From: Paenibacillus marchantiae | GTDB taxonomy: Bacteria; Bacillota; Bacilli; Paenibacillales; Paenibacillaceae | Assembly (NCBI RefSeq): GCF_028771845.1 | Contig: NZ_CP118270.1 | Span: 558,001-622,000 of the forward strand | Direction: 5' to 3' | DNA length: 64,000 bases | In this document: piece after piece, positions 53,428-62,217 of the stretch | How the letters are laid out: each line of letters begins with the position of its first letter | Numbering within the stretch: the stretch's first letter is position 1 | Program-made: the position numbers and the translations under genes | Notes under the pieces: model-generated | Database searches by the model: none | Seen by the model: only the letters and a program-made list of their open reading frames with translations | Told to the model about the DNA's origin: nothing

Positions 53428-56400
53428 TTACTTCAGCCTTCTGCGAATGTCATTCAGTTTCGATGACATCGTTCTGTAGAACTGGTAGATGTCTTCCCCG
53501 TTTGCCAGTTCCACTCGCTCGTATTCCAGACGATCACGGGATTCCATGTACAATGCAGCCAGATCATCCAACTTCGTAAGCAGTGGCGTGATATCTTCGG
53601 AAGCGGTCAGGTCGTTATCACGGCGGGAAGCTTTGCGCAGCAATGTGCTGCGATCCTTCTCTGCCAATCCACGGAAGTTGCCAAACACTTCATATTCGGC
53701 AAAGTTACGGCTCTTCATCAGGTTCGCAAACGGCTCCCATGCGTCTTCTTCCGGATCACGGTCATAGACGTACAGCGCGCCTTTCTTCACAATGGTATCG
53801 GTGTAGAGTGCTTCGATGAAGCGGTCATACCACTGCTCCTCGTCCTGATGCTGAGCGAGAATGCCTTCCAGCTCGGCGACTTTGACCGAGATGGCGTTCA
53901 TCTTCGCCAGTTCTTCACGTACCCGCGCGATCAGCTGCGGGGAACGCACCAGGTTTTCTTTGGCCATATCTTCATTAATACTTCCGAAAATGTCCTTCAC
54001 CGACACCCGTGGCAATCCTTCGGATTGCAGGCGTTTCAATTCAATAACTGCCCGCTTCACTTCACCCAGGTTCGGCGTGGTGGACGTCAGGCGCATGTCG
54101 TAGGCAGCGAGCTTCGCGGACAGGTCGAACGGTTCCGTTGTCACAATTGCATAGCGGTTGCTTGTATTCTCATCAATGGATTTGGCTGTCACAATGTTGT
54201 ATCCGAGCGCCTGCTCGAATTCGGTACGTACACGGGCATTGTACTGCTTGACCCGGGCGTTCTCGTACACATCTCCCCATGACTTTTCTGGAATTGGCGA
54301 CGGCAGATAGGTCCAGTTATTCTTTTCGGTTTGCACCAGATGGCGTCCGATACCTTCTTTGTCCAAAATGGTACGTTCATAACTTTCCTCATATACTTTG
54401 AGTGGTGTGTACACAAACAGTGGTACCCCGTTGCGAGTGTTCAGCCAGAAGATCCGGTTGCGCACTTCACTTTCCTTAACGGTAAAATGAGATTTGCCCA
54501 CCGCATTGTTCTGATAGTTGCGAATCCCTCTCAGAATGCCCGGCGCCTGTGCTGGCACCGATACGAATCCCCAGGATGGGAAATGCAGACTGCCTGTGCT
54601 GTTGCTCAGATTGAACACCGGAACCGCCTCATCATCCAGTTTGCCTGCAATGAAACGTTCCACGAATTTCTCGACAGACTCGTCCTGTCCATATTTGATA
54701 ACCAGGAAGTCCTCCATCGAGCGGGTAATCAGATCGCCGAACTTCTCAGTCAGGAAATCAGAGATGGAGCTGACGATATCGATCTCGTTTTCTTTCACCC
54801 ACTGGCTGGAGTTCTCCAGCAATTCACGCGAGAAGTCACGGATCAGATCATCCGTATCACGCTTGTCCAGCAGTCCATCCACCACACTGACGATATCCGG
54901 CACACTTACAACGTTCCAGTAATACGTTTTGTTGCCTTTGTGATCAGACTGTTCTTCGCCGCGTGTCAGGATATCCCCGTTTTTGGAGAAGATCGAGCTG
55001 AGTGCGTTCAGCGTTTCAGTAAATACGTTATAAATGCGGCTGTTCTCCTGGTTCAGCAATTCGTACAGGTCTTCGTAGAACTCAATCATCTGATCATTGC
55101 GTTCCACATCGGCATGCAGCCAGTACTCATGAATTTTTGCTTCAATATAAGCATTCTTCTTCTTCTCTTTGGAGACGAAAGCACTCTTCGCATCGCCCAG
55201 CTTCTCTTCCGACTGCTCCTGAGCAGCCTCAATATCACGCGGAATGCGGAAGGCATTCTCACGCAGGGTTTCAATGTACGACTGAATCATCTTCAGTACA
55301 CAGAAGCCTTTTTCAGTGTAGATCAGACGGGAGACATAGAACGGACCCTGTTCAGGATGCAAAAACATACGCCGGATCTGTTCGGTGAACTGACCCGCAA
55401 TCTCTCCCGGCAGCTGCTTCTTCGCCTTGATATATTCTTCACGGGCACGAGCCAGGAAGTTCTGCTCCAGTTCGGTGTCCATGTTCACGACCTGTGATTT
55501 CACTACATTGCCATAGGATAGACGCTCACTGTTCTGGTAACCTGGCAGCGGCTCCGGCACACGGGCTTCAAAGGACTTGACCACACTTTCGAGATCAATG
55601 CCCAGCTTGCGGGCAAACTTCTCGGTATCCTCCTGGTTCGGTGCTTTGGAGAACATGGTGTTCATTTTGTCGAACATGCGGTAAGCCAGATAAGTCGTCA
55701 TTTCTTCAATCGGCAGTACCGCTGAGGATGCACCGATAATGTTGTAATCATAGTTGGCCGGATAGGCTTTGTTCATCTGAGCAATGTTCGTGCGAATGTT
55801 GCTGATATAATCGTGGATGGCAAACTCCTCGCCGGATTGCTTTTCCTCACTCGCCATAAAGTTGGTGATGTTCTCGGCGGTGACGTTCATGCAGTAATCA
55901 TAAGCATTCTCCAGTAATTTGCCTTCCGTATTGGTAGCAGAAATCAGATGACACAGGTTGAACGGTGGCAGCGGTGAATTCACCGTCAGAATGTTGCCGT
56001 ATTTTTGGGAGAAACGCTCACCCCGGCTGTCCACGTTCATCCAATAATCCAATTCCTTGAGCGCAGCGTATCCATTCTTGCGGATGTACTCACGAGTGTG
56101 TTCACTCAAGCTTTTGTTGGATAGGTTCACGTCTGGGGTGAACAAATATCCAAGCGTGTTCACGCGGTCAATCCCGGCAGAGCCGTGATCACGTTCGATA
56201 ATCCCGCGCACGATATAGGAGATATCAAGGAAGCATCCACTTCCCGTACCGCCGGAAAGACCAGTCAGCAGGAACACCATCAGTTTTTTGTTCGTGCCTA
56301 CAGATAATGTTTTGATCTTTTTATCGATCGCCTGCACGACCTGGTTAATCTTCGTGAAAAGAAGCAGGCGTCCAGCCTGACGCACACCTGCGGCGCCGTT

Positions 56401-56817
56401 CATGCCATCGGTGATGCTCAGCTCCGGAGACAGCCAGTCCGTAATATACGGCTCCAATACGCTGCGGTTCTGAAGCAATCCACCAATCTCGGCATTGGAC
56501 AACAGTACAAATTCATTAATTGGATCGAGTCCGATGCCTTTATACTTTTTGGCGCGATCCTGTTCGTTCGTTTCAAAAGCAAGAAACTCCACGTTGGACG
56601 GTTTGTCCATTTTTTTCTTGGATACCGGGTCCTGTGGCAACTTGAAACGTCGGTTAATCTGGTATTTAAGACGCAACAGCGCATCAATACCTGTTCCTCC
56701 AAGACCGATAATCAGAATCGGGTTATCAATCGTATCGACTCTGATTTTCTCACTGACAATCCCTCCGCCAAGCGATACATCCAGTTGCTGAATATGTTCT
56801 CTAACAATCGGTTTCAT
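53428..56817 (-). CDS. Tubulin/FtsZ-like GTPase (Tubulin_2-type)
   Basis: A 1129-residue cytoplasmic protein. Residues 34-43 (ILIIGLGGTG) are the first GTP-binding strand and loop. The tubulin signature is GLSGGTGSGCFLD, with GGTGSG at 189-194. Further motifs are ELDYWM (255-260) and FNLCHLISATNTEG (286-299). About 600 residues of helical C-terminal extension make it far longer than FtsZ (about 380) and typical of the bacterial Tubulin_2 group found beside vWA proteins. No membrane helix. ATG 56817 follows AGGGAGGA. It lies 35 bases after the vWA gene and 2 bases before its degenerate paralogue. It probably binds GTP and may polymerise; the sequence does not prove either. Confidence 0.9.
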   Translation of the reverse strand: MKPIVREHIQQLDVSLGGGIVSEKIRVDTIDNPILIIGLGGTGIDALLRLKYQINRRFKLPQDPVSKKKMDKPSNVEFLAFETNEQDRAKKYKGIGLDPINEFVLLSNAEIGGLLQNRSVLEPYITDWLSPELSITDGMNGAAGVRQAGRLLLFTKINQVVQAIDKKIKTLSVGTNKKLMVFLLTGLSGGTGSGCFLDISYIVRGIIERDHGSAGIDRVNTLGYLFTPDVNLSNKSLSEHTREYIRKNGYAALKELDYWMNVDSRGERFSQKYGNILTVNSPLPPFNLCHLISATNTEGKLLENAYDYCMNVTAENITNFMASEEKQSGEEFAIHDYISNIRTNIAQMNKAYPANYDYNIIGASSAVLPIEEMTTYLAYRMFDKMNTMFSKAPNQEDTEKFARKLGIDLESVVKSFEARVPEPLPGYQNSERLSYGNVVKSQVVNMDTELEQNFLARAREEYIKAKKQLPGEIAGQFTEQIRRMFLHPEQGPFYVSRLIYTEKGFCVLKMIQSYIETLRENAFRIPRDIEAAQEQSEEKLGDAKSAFVSKEKKKNAYIEAKIHEYWLHADVERNDQMIEFYEDLYELLNQENSRIYNVFTETLNALSSIFSKNGDILTRGEEQSDHKGNKTYYWNVVSVPDIVSVVDGLLDKRDTDDLIRDFSRELLENSSQWVKENEIDIVSSISDFLTEKFGDLITRSMEDFLVIKYGQDESVEKFVERFIAGKLDDEAVPVFNLSNSTGSLHFPSWGFVSVPAQAPGILRGIRNYQNNAVGKSHFTVKESEVRNRIFWLNTRNGVPLFVYTPLKVYEESYERTILDKEGIGRHLVQTEKNNWTYLPSPIPEKSWGDVYENARVKQYNARVRTEFEQALGYNIVTAKSIDENTSNRYAIVTTEPFDLSAKLAAYDMRLTSTTPNLGEVKRAVIELKRLQSEGLPRVSVKDIFGSINEDMAKENLVRSPQLIARVREELAKMNAISVKVAELEGILAQHQDEEQWYDRFIEALYTDTIVKKGALYVYDRDPEEDAWEPFANLMKSRNFAEYEVFGNFRGLAEKDRSTLLRKASRRDNDLTASEDITPLLTKLDDLAALYMESRDRLEYERVELANGEDIYQFYRTMSSKLNDIRRRLK

Positions 56818-56852
56818 TCCAAGTCCTCCCTTATTTAAACCAAATAATCAAA

Positions 56853-58646
56853 TTACACCAGATACTCAATTAAAATCGTTTTGTCCGCCTGTTGCAGCGG
56901 AATGCTCAGTCGGTCACCGTTCTTCAGTTCAACGCCTGAGCTTGCATCAACGGTACGGCCGGATTTCTCCAACGTTCCGCCAGCGGTGTTACGGATTATA
57001 ATTCGATCCCCATTGCTGGGCGTAAATACATATTTCTCGGTTTCCTTCAATTCAGGGTCCAGCTGTAACAGCTGGTGCAGATGGAATCTGCCCCGGAAGG
57101 ATGCCAGCTTTTTATATTGCGGGTACGACTTGTCCCCGGTATTCTCATCGCGAATTTCGACAACCATCTGTCCGACAAATCCACGGTTTTTGCGTTTCAG
57201 CCAGCCTAGCAGGAACCAGACACCCACAGCTACAACGATCAAGGCGATCACGCCCAAAATAACAGGCATCCATGGAAACGGCTTGTCCTGCTCGCCCGCA
57301 GGTGTCGTTGGCTGAGTTCCGCTACCGGCTGCTCCGCCCGCATTGATCGTAATTGGAGCACTTTCCCGGTAGAAGCTGTCTTCTTCTGCACGGATAACAA
57401 GCTCGTAGTTATGTTTGTCCGGCACTTCAAACGTTCCGGCGAACCCGGAGCCCGTGTTTTCGAGCGGCTGTTCTGTGCTTTTGCCTGTATCCTGATCGTT
57501 TACGACCAACGTCGCCTTCATATCGGCATACAGATCATTATCCTGCAGCGGCTGCCCTCCATTCTCCAGCTTGGCGGTCAGATCGACTTTGTCGCCCTTC
57601 GTATAGGACTTGGTCTTAATTGGGTCCACAACGAGCTGGAGATCATAGTTGAACAACAGGTTGATATCGATGCTGTCTTTCGGAGCCCCTTTTACCCGAA
57701 GTTTCCAGTCGCCTTCCTGAGGCTTGAGCAGCTTCACCAAGGAATAACTCTTGGAAGTGGAAAGCTTGGCTACGTCAGAGTTTAGATCTACGGCCTTGCC
57801 TGAAGGATCGGTTAATTCAATCTGGACTTGTTTTGAAGACATAATCGAGATGTTGGCTTCAAGTACACTGTCGTTCGGTACGTTCACGGTAACTTCCTGA
57901 TAACTGCCGTTTCCTGAAATGGAGGGCAGCTTCACGACATTCAGTTTGGCATGATCGGCGAAAATCTCACTCAGAATCTGCGGCAGATCATCCGGTGTAT
58001 CTGTGATAAAAGACTTGCCTCCGGTCTGCTGAGCCAGATCTGCAAGTGCGTCCTTGTTCAGTTTGCCGTCTGCGTTCAGCCCGATCGTATAGACGGGAAT
58101 CCCCTGATCCTGTGCTTCTTTGACGGCCTTTGCCAGATCCGCATCGGATTGAGACTGGGTGCGACCTTTGGTTTTGTTAAAATCGTTGTTGCCATCAGCC
58201 AGCAGCACGATCATTGGCGAGTGAGATGCGTCTGCCCCATGGTTCAGCACATTCACCGCTTCAGCCACTCCGACAGAGATATCGGTATATGGCCCTCGGC
58301 CGAGCTGATCAATAAAATCTTTCAGGCTGCTCTTGTCCGCATCGGACTGAATCTCCAGCAATGCCTTTTCCCGCTCCACCTGATCGGTGTAAGCGACAAT
58401 CCCTACCTTGTCCCCTTGGACCGGCAGCATATCAATAAACATTTTCATGGCTTCATTGCTGATCTTGTCACGGTCACTTGTATTCATTGAATTACTTACA
58501 TCGGCTACAAGTACCGCATCGATTCCGCTTGTCTGTGCCTGAGCCGCTGCAGCATGTGGCAGCAACGCCTGAGGTAGCAGTAGCGTTAGAAATGCCAGCA
58601 GAACCAGAGTTCCGCTGAGCCAGCGTATTTTGCTTGTCCGCAGCAT
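56853..58646 (-). CDS. Secreted, membrane-anchored vWA protein with cytoplasmic FHA-like tail
   Basis: First gene of the operon, 597 residues. A Sec signal or anchor (about 7-36, ending near AAAAQA) is followed by a vWA domain with intact metal site D49-x-S51-x-S53 (VADVSNSMN) and VLLADGNND. Two beta-sandwich domains come next, then one transmembrane helix at about 460-482 (MPVILGVIALIVVAVGVWFL) with KRK after it. The tail of about 110 residues (GDRIIIRNTAGGTLEKSG, then ELKNGDRLSI) looks like an FHA-type phosphopeptide-binding fold, which is a tentative call. The protein thus joins an outside vWA domain to an inside tail. ATG 58646 has AAGGAG upstream; the longer frame to 58703 is not supported. 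Confidence 0.86.
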   Translation of the reverse strand: MLRTSKIRWLSGTLVLLAFLTLLLPQALLPHAAAAQAQTSGIDAVLVADVSNSMNTSDRDKISNEAMKMFIDMLPVQGDKVGIVAYTDQVEREKALLEIQSDADKSSLKDFIDQLGRGPYTDISVGVAEAVNVLNHGADASHSPMIVLLADGNNDFNKTKGRTQSQSDADLAKAVKEAQDQGIPVYTIGLNADGKLNKDALADLAQQTGGKSFITDTPDDLPQILSEIFADHAKLNVVKLPSISGNGSYQEVTVNVPNDSVLEANISIMSSKQVQIELTDPSGKAVDLNSDVAKLSTSKSYSLVKLLKPQEGDWKLRVKGAPKDSIDINLLFNYDLQLVVDPIKTKSYTKGDKVDLTAKLENGGQPLQDNDLYADMKATLVVNDQDTGKSTEQPLENTGSGFAGTFEVPDKHNYELVIRAEEDSFYRESAPITINAGGAAGSGTQPTTPAGEQDKPFPWMPVILGVIALIVVAVGVWFLLGWLKRKNRGFVGQMVVEIRDENTGDKSYPQYKKLASFRGRFHLHQLLQLDPELKETEKYVFTPSNGDRIIIRNTAGGTLEKSGRTVDASSGVELKNGDRLSIPLQQADKTILIEYLV

Positions 58647-58689
58647 TGGGTGTACTCCTTCACGTTTGAGATTAAAATGGGAATAGTTT

Positions 58690-58695
58690 ATTATA
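58690..58695 (-). promoter_or_regulatory. Candidate -10 element for the GAP1 operon
   Basis: A perfect TATAAT on the minus strand, 44 bases before ATG 58646. No good -35 hexamer stands at 17 bases, so this is tentative. Confidence 0.4.
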
Positions 58696-58935
58696 GGCGT
58701 CAAGCCTTAAGGAAATCTTAACAGTCTACTAATAAATTCTGAAAAGCACCCCTATCTTCAGTTACAGTTTTGTAATGACTGACAAAAATCGACGAATTCA
58801 TGCCAGTAGCTGGCACAAAAGTTCCAACTATGGAAATATGATATAGTTATTGCCAGCAAACTGCAATATAACGACGCTCGATCAGTAAACATTATAACTA
58901 CGCATATTTTAACTATGCCTAGAAAGGAACGGATT

Positions 58936-59079
58936 ATGGTTACATACGGATGCCTCGCCATATTGTTTCTTTTTGTCATTATAAAGGTGATTGCTTTCCT
59001 GCTTCATCGGCGCAAACCCGTTTCAAGGGAAGATGCCGATCGAACCCTCTACACTATTCTGAATGGCGAGCGTGATTGA
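58936..59079 (+). CDS. 47-residue single-helix membrane protein, divergent from the GAP1 operon
   Basis: A small frame missed by length filters. It starts with ATG 58936, with AAAGGA 8 bases upstream, and ends at TGA 59077-59079. The product has one hydrophobic helix (LAILFLFVIIKVIAFLL, about residues 7-23), a basic cluster HRRK right after it and an acidic C-terminal tail (REDADRTLYTILNGERD). The stop is 2 bases before ATG 59082 of the zinc-ribbon gene, so the pair is very probably translationally coupled. Topology by charge: C-terminus inside. Function unknown. Confidence 0.7.
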   Translation: MVTYGCLAILFLFVIIKVIAFLLHRRKPVSREDADRTLYTILNGERD

Positions 59080-59081
59080 GC

Positions 59082-60014
59082 ATGAGCAATAAACAAGTTG
59101 TATCCATCAAACCTTTTATAAGAACAACGCATGCATTTCAAAAGTTGCGTGTCTGCAAGCGGTGTGGCCAGTATACCTGCCTGTGGGAAGATCACTGTAC
59201 TGCCTGTGGACGCGGCACCCTTGCCACAGTGGAAGAACGCTCCTCTTCCCGCGTCAAACGCCGGATTGCACGCGACTTGTTCATTACGGTAATCCTTGGT
59301 GCAGCGGCCACTTATTTTGGTGAAACCATAGACCAAACGATGGCGGCGGCCAGTGTCTCCCTGCTGCTTCTGGCTGGATTGATCTTCATGCAAAAGCGAT
59401 CCTTCCAAGTGGAACAGCAGCGTGAACTTAAACGCATGCTGCGTCAGGATGAAGAAGCGATTCGCCAAGGCATTAACCGGAATTGGGCTCTTGTCGCAGA
59501 AGCACGCAAGCAGGATGAAGCGCTAGCCTATGAAATGCTCAGGGAGATCGGTTCACTCGTCTATAACGACCGGATTCGTCTGCAGCAGGTTGCGCTGCTG
59601 CAATCCTTCGTGCTGCGAAGTGATATGGACCTGCAGCTCAAACCGCTGCTGCTGCACAGCTTTGAGCGGCTGCTTGCTGAATATATCGGTGAAATCGCAC
59701 GGCTGAAGCCCGAATTGGTCCGTGAAGATGCGATCCGGTATATCGCCACGTACGAAGTGAATATTTTGCAACTGCACAACGGGATTCAGATTCTGACGGC
59801 TGTAGCCGCCGCTGCTGTACGCAAGAGTAAATATATTGAGTTGTTCCCAAGTCTTATTACCCGCTACGCGCGCTTTATGCCCAAAGATCGGTTTATGAGA
59901 CTCTATCGAACTCTGGAGCTCTATCCTGGTAAGGCACGCGGTGGTCTGGCGGAGTCGGTTGGTCGGGTGTATAACGAGAAATATCGGGATTCGTACGCAG
60001 ATATTCGTGTATAG
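59082..60014 (+). CDS. Zinc-ribbon membrane protein with helical cytoplasmic domain
   Basis: A 310-residue protein with no family name I can give. The N-terminal zinc ribbon has C25-x2-C28 and C39-x2-C42 (CKRCG and CTACG), with an extra Cys33. Two close hydrophobic helices (about 66-84 and 88-105) follow, then a mostly helical domain (about 110-310) that could be HEAT-like. The last residues include LYRTLELYPGKARGGLAES. ATG 59082 is coupled to the small membrane protein stop; TTG 59076 overlaps that stop and is an alternative. The zinc ribbon recalls the one in the operon's GTPase. The divergent position suggests a shared promoter region and function. Confidence 0.8.
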   Translation: MSNKQVVSIKPFIRTTHAFQKLRVCKRCGQYTCLWEDHCTACGRGTLATVEERSSSRVKRRIARDLFITVILGAAATYFGETIDQTMAAASVSLLLLAGLIFMQKRSFQVEQQRELKRMLRQDEEAIRQGINRNWALVAEARKQDEALAYEMLREIGSLVYNDRIRLQQVALLQSFVLRSDMDLQLKPLLLHSFERLLAEYIGEIARLKPELVREDAIRYIATYEVNILQLHNGIQILTAVAAAAVRKSKYIELFPSLITRYARFMPKDRFMRLYRTLELYPGKARGGLAESVGRVYNEKYRDSYADIRV

Positions 60015-60153
60015 AGCTGATGTATATGGACTCGAAATGTAAATTAGTGCAAACTCAATCCCTGTATATAGACGAACCAAAATTCGTTTACCCCTGCATG
60101 CATACTGGATTCACGCGTGACATTGTATAGTTTTTATCATATAAGCTTCTACT

Positions 60154-60192
60154 AAAAAACACCCCATCCTTAGGTCTAGGATGAGGTGTTTT
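60154..60192. terminator. Bidirectional terminator between the zinc-ribbon gene and the RNA helicase
   Basis: AAAACACCcCATCCT and AGGATGaGGTGTTTT pair around a 7-base loop, with T-runs on both strands. Convergent genes flank it. Confidence 0.92.
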
Positions 60193-60249
60193 GATGTTTG
60201 GAAAATGTATGGCGTTCTTCCAGACTACTTGCCATAGGTTTTATCGTTA

Positions 60250-61812
60250 TTACCGCCCGCGACGAGAATCGCGGCGGTCGCTCTTGGCCGGCCCGCGTCC
60301 TGCGGAGTCCGGTCGGCGTGAACCTTCACTGCTGCGCCCGGAGCTGCGCTTGTCGGCGCTACGGCCGCCCCAGCCGCTGCTGCGCTCATCGCCGCTGCGA
60401 CCTGCACCACGCCCGCCTTGACCCGCTGCACCGCGACTGCTGTCGCTGCTGCTGCGCGCGGAACCACGGCCTGCGCTGCGCTCGTCGCCACTGCGGCCGC
60501 CACTACGACCACCGCTGCGTCCACCTTCGCCGCCACGGGAACCACCACGACCGCCACGTCCGCCTTCGCTGCGGCCGGTACGACCTGCGCCGCGACGGGC
60601 ACTGCCTGTCCCTGCGGAGCGTCCGCCAGAACGTTCTTCATCACCCTGACTGTTGATGGAACGTCTATTTGCTCCAGTTGATGCTACCGGACCTTCACTT
60701 GTCCACTGGATACGGGACAGCTTCTGATTGGTGCCTTCCTCAATACGAGCAAGCTCCGGTCTGTCGTGCTGTGTTGCAAATGTCACGGCAAGACCCGTGC
60801 CGCCAGCACGACCCGTACGGCCGATCCGGTGGATATAGCTTTCCGCATCATGCGGCATATCGTAGTTGAATACATGCGTTACGCCTTCAACATCCAGTCC
60901 GCGTGCCGCAACATCCGTAGCAACGAGGATTTGCAATTTCGCGTCGCGGAATGCTTTCATTACGTTCTCACGCTTGGATTGAGACAAATCACCATGAAGT
61001 TCATCGCTCGCATAACCTGCTTCACGCAGATCTTCATTCAGCTTGGATGCACGGCGCTTGGTCCGGCAGAAAACAATTGCCAGGTACGGGCGATACGTAT
61101 CAATCATGCCGCGAAGTGCCTCAAGTTTGCCACGATCCGTGCACTCCAGCACCTGCTGGCGAATCTGATTGATCGGAATCACGGACTTGGAGGATACCTT
61201 CACATCCTCCGGGTCTTTCATGTAGTTCTTCGCCAGGTTGCGAATGCCTTTCGGCATCGTTGCCGAGAACAGCATTGTCTGACGTTTGTGTGGCAGTTCA
61301 CTAAGGATGGTCTCAACATCATCCAGGAAGCCCATGTGCAGCATTTGGTCGGCTTCATCCAGCACAAGTTTCTTAACATTATCCAGCTTCAACGTGCCAC
61401 GACGCAGATGGTCCAGGAGACGTCCCGGCGTACCAATCACGATCTGTGTGCCGTTTTGCAGCTTGCGCAGCTGTTTGTCCACATCTTGTCCGCCGTATAC
61501 CGCGAGAACATGCAGCTTATCGTCGTTTGCAGTCAGCTTCTTCGCTTCTTCCGTAATTTGCAGCGCCAGCTCCCGCGTAGGGGCAATAATCAGTGCTTGC
61601 GGCGAGCGGTCGGATACATTAATTTTCTGAATAATCGGCAGCAAAAAAGCCAGTGTTTTCCCTGTACCCGTCTGTGCCTCAGCAATAATATCACGCCCAC
61701 CCAGCAATACCGGAATCGAACGCTCCTGTACCGGAGTCGGCACGGCGATGCCCTGATGTTTCAGGATCTCGCACCATTCCGGGCGAATGCCCAGTTGTTC
61801 AAAGTTTGCCAA
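60250..61812 (-). CDS. DEAD-box ATP-dependent RNA helicase with RGG/Ser-rich tail
   Basis: A 520-residue RNA helicase. The core has the Q motif (FEQLGIRPEWCEILKHQGI), Walker A AQTGTGKT, PTRELA, GTPGRLLDHL, DEAD box VLDEADQML, SAT, and in the second RecA domain FCRTKRRASKLNEDL, ATDVAARGLD and HRIGRTGRAG. The last roughly 130 residues are an Arg/Gly/Ser-rich low-complexity tail (RGG-like), expected to bind RNA or promote phase separation. It is CshA-like; cold adaptation or RNA decay is the usual role. TTG 61812 follows AGAGGTG by 6-7 bases. A leader with an 11-base inverted repeat lies upstream. Confidence 0.95.
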   Translation of the reverse strand: MANFEQLGIRPEWCEILKHQGIAVPTPVQERSIPVLLGGRDIIAEAQTGTGKTLAFLLPIIQKINVSDRSPQALIIAPTRELALQITEEAKKLTANDDKLHVLAVYGGQDVDKQLRKLQNGTQIVIGTPGRLLDHLRRGTLKLDNVKKLVLDEADQMLHMGFLDDVETILSELPHKRQTMLFSATMPKGIRNLAKNYMKDPEDVKVSSKSVIPINQIRQQVLECTDRGKLEALRGMIDTYRPYLAIVFCRTKRRASKLNEDLREAGYASDELHGDLSQSKRENVMKAFRDAKLQILVATDVAARGLDVEGVTHVFNYDMPHDAESYIHRIGRTGRAGGTGLAVTFATQHDRPELARIEEGTNQKLSRIQWTSEGPVASTGANRRSINSQGDEERSGGRSAGTGSARRGAGRTGRSEGGRGGRGGSRGGEGGRSGGRSGGRSGDERSAGRGSARSSSDSSRGAAGQGGRGAGRSGDERSSGWGGRSADKRSSGRSSEGSRRPDSAGRGPAKSDRRDSRRGR

Positions 61813-61846
61813 TCGTTACACCTCTGTATATTCATTTAGATAAGTC

Positions 61847-61917
61847 CATTTCATAATTGCTTTCACTTGGCTTCAATCAAGACTAGTTTTCCGTATATCA
61901 ATCATGATTATGAAATG
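61847..61917. repeat. Inverted repeat in the helicase 5' leader
   Basis: CATTTCATAAT (61847-61857) and ATTATGAAATG (61907-61917) are exact complements with a 49-base loop, 35-105 bases before the start. It may form a leader hairpin. Confidence 0.5.
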
Positions 61918-62159
61918 AATTTTTTAAAAAGCAATCGGTCCGTTGCTCTTCTTCTCCATACCCTGTAGTTTACACGTTAGTCAAGCAAAACAAAAGGGGA
62001 TCAGGCGTTACTTTCCTGCATTTGTCCACAAATGTCCCGGATCGTTGTGTTTAAAGCCTTAACGAATCATACAGACCTTATACCGCAGTCATGGAAACCT
62101 GTGAAATTGTGACGAACTTCAGCCACGCTATAGACCTCAACTAACTAAGCATTTTGCTG

Positions 62160-62217
62160 ACATAAACAAAAAAGGGCCGTCCCTGTCATGATCCATCATG
62201 ACTTGCAGGACAGCACC
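62160..62217 (-). terminator. Terminator after the SulP transporter gene
   Basis: On the minus strand the stem GCtGTCC.TG with TCATGAT pairs with ATCATGA, CAGGGACgGC around a 2-base loop and runs into CCTTTTTTGTTT. Confidence 0.82.

Noticed and set aside
60225..60644. Ala/Val-rich frame opposite the helicase tail
   Set aside because: Product of the GC-rich Arg/Gly/Ser repeat read in another frame.
60250..60650. Repeat array or CRISPR-like signal in the GC-rich stretch
   Set aside because: The repetition reflects Arg/Gly/Ser codons of the helicase tail, with no regular repeat-spacer unit.
60766..61839. 357-codon plus-strand frame opposite the RNA helicase
   Set aside because: All helicase motifs lie on the minus strand; the antisense frame has no motif.
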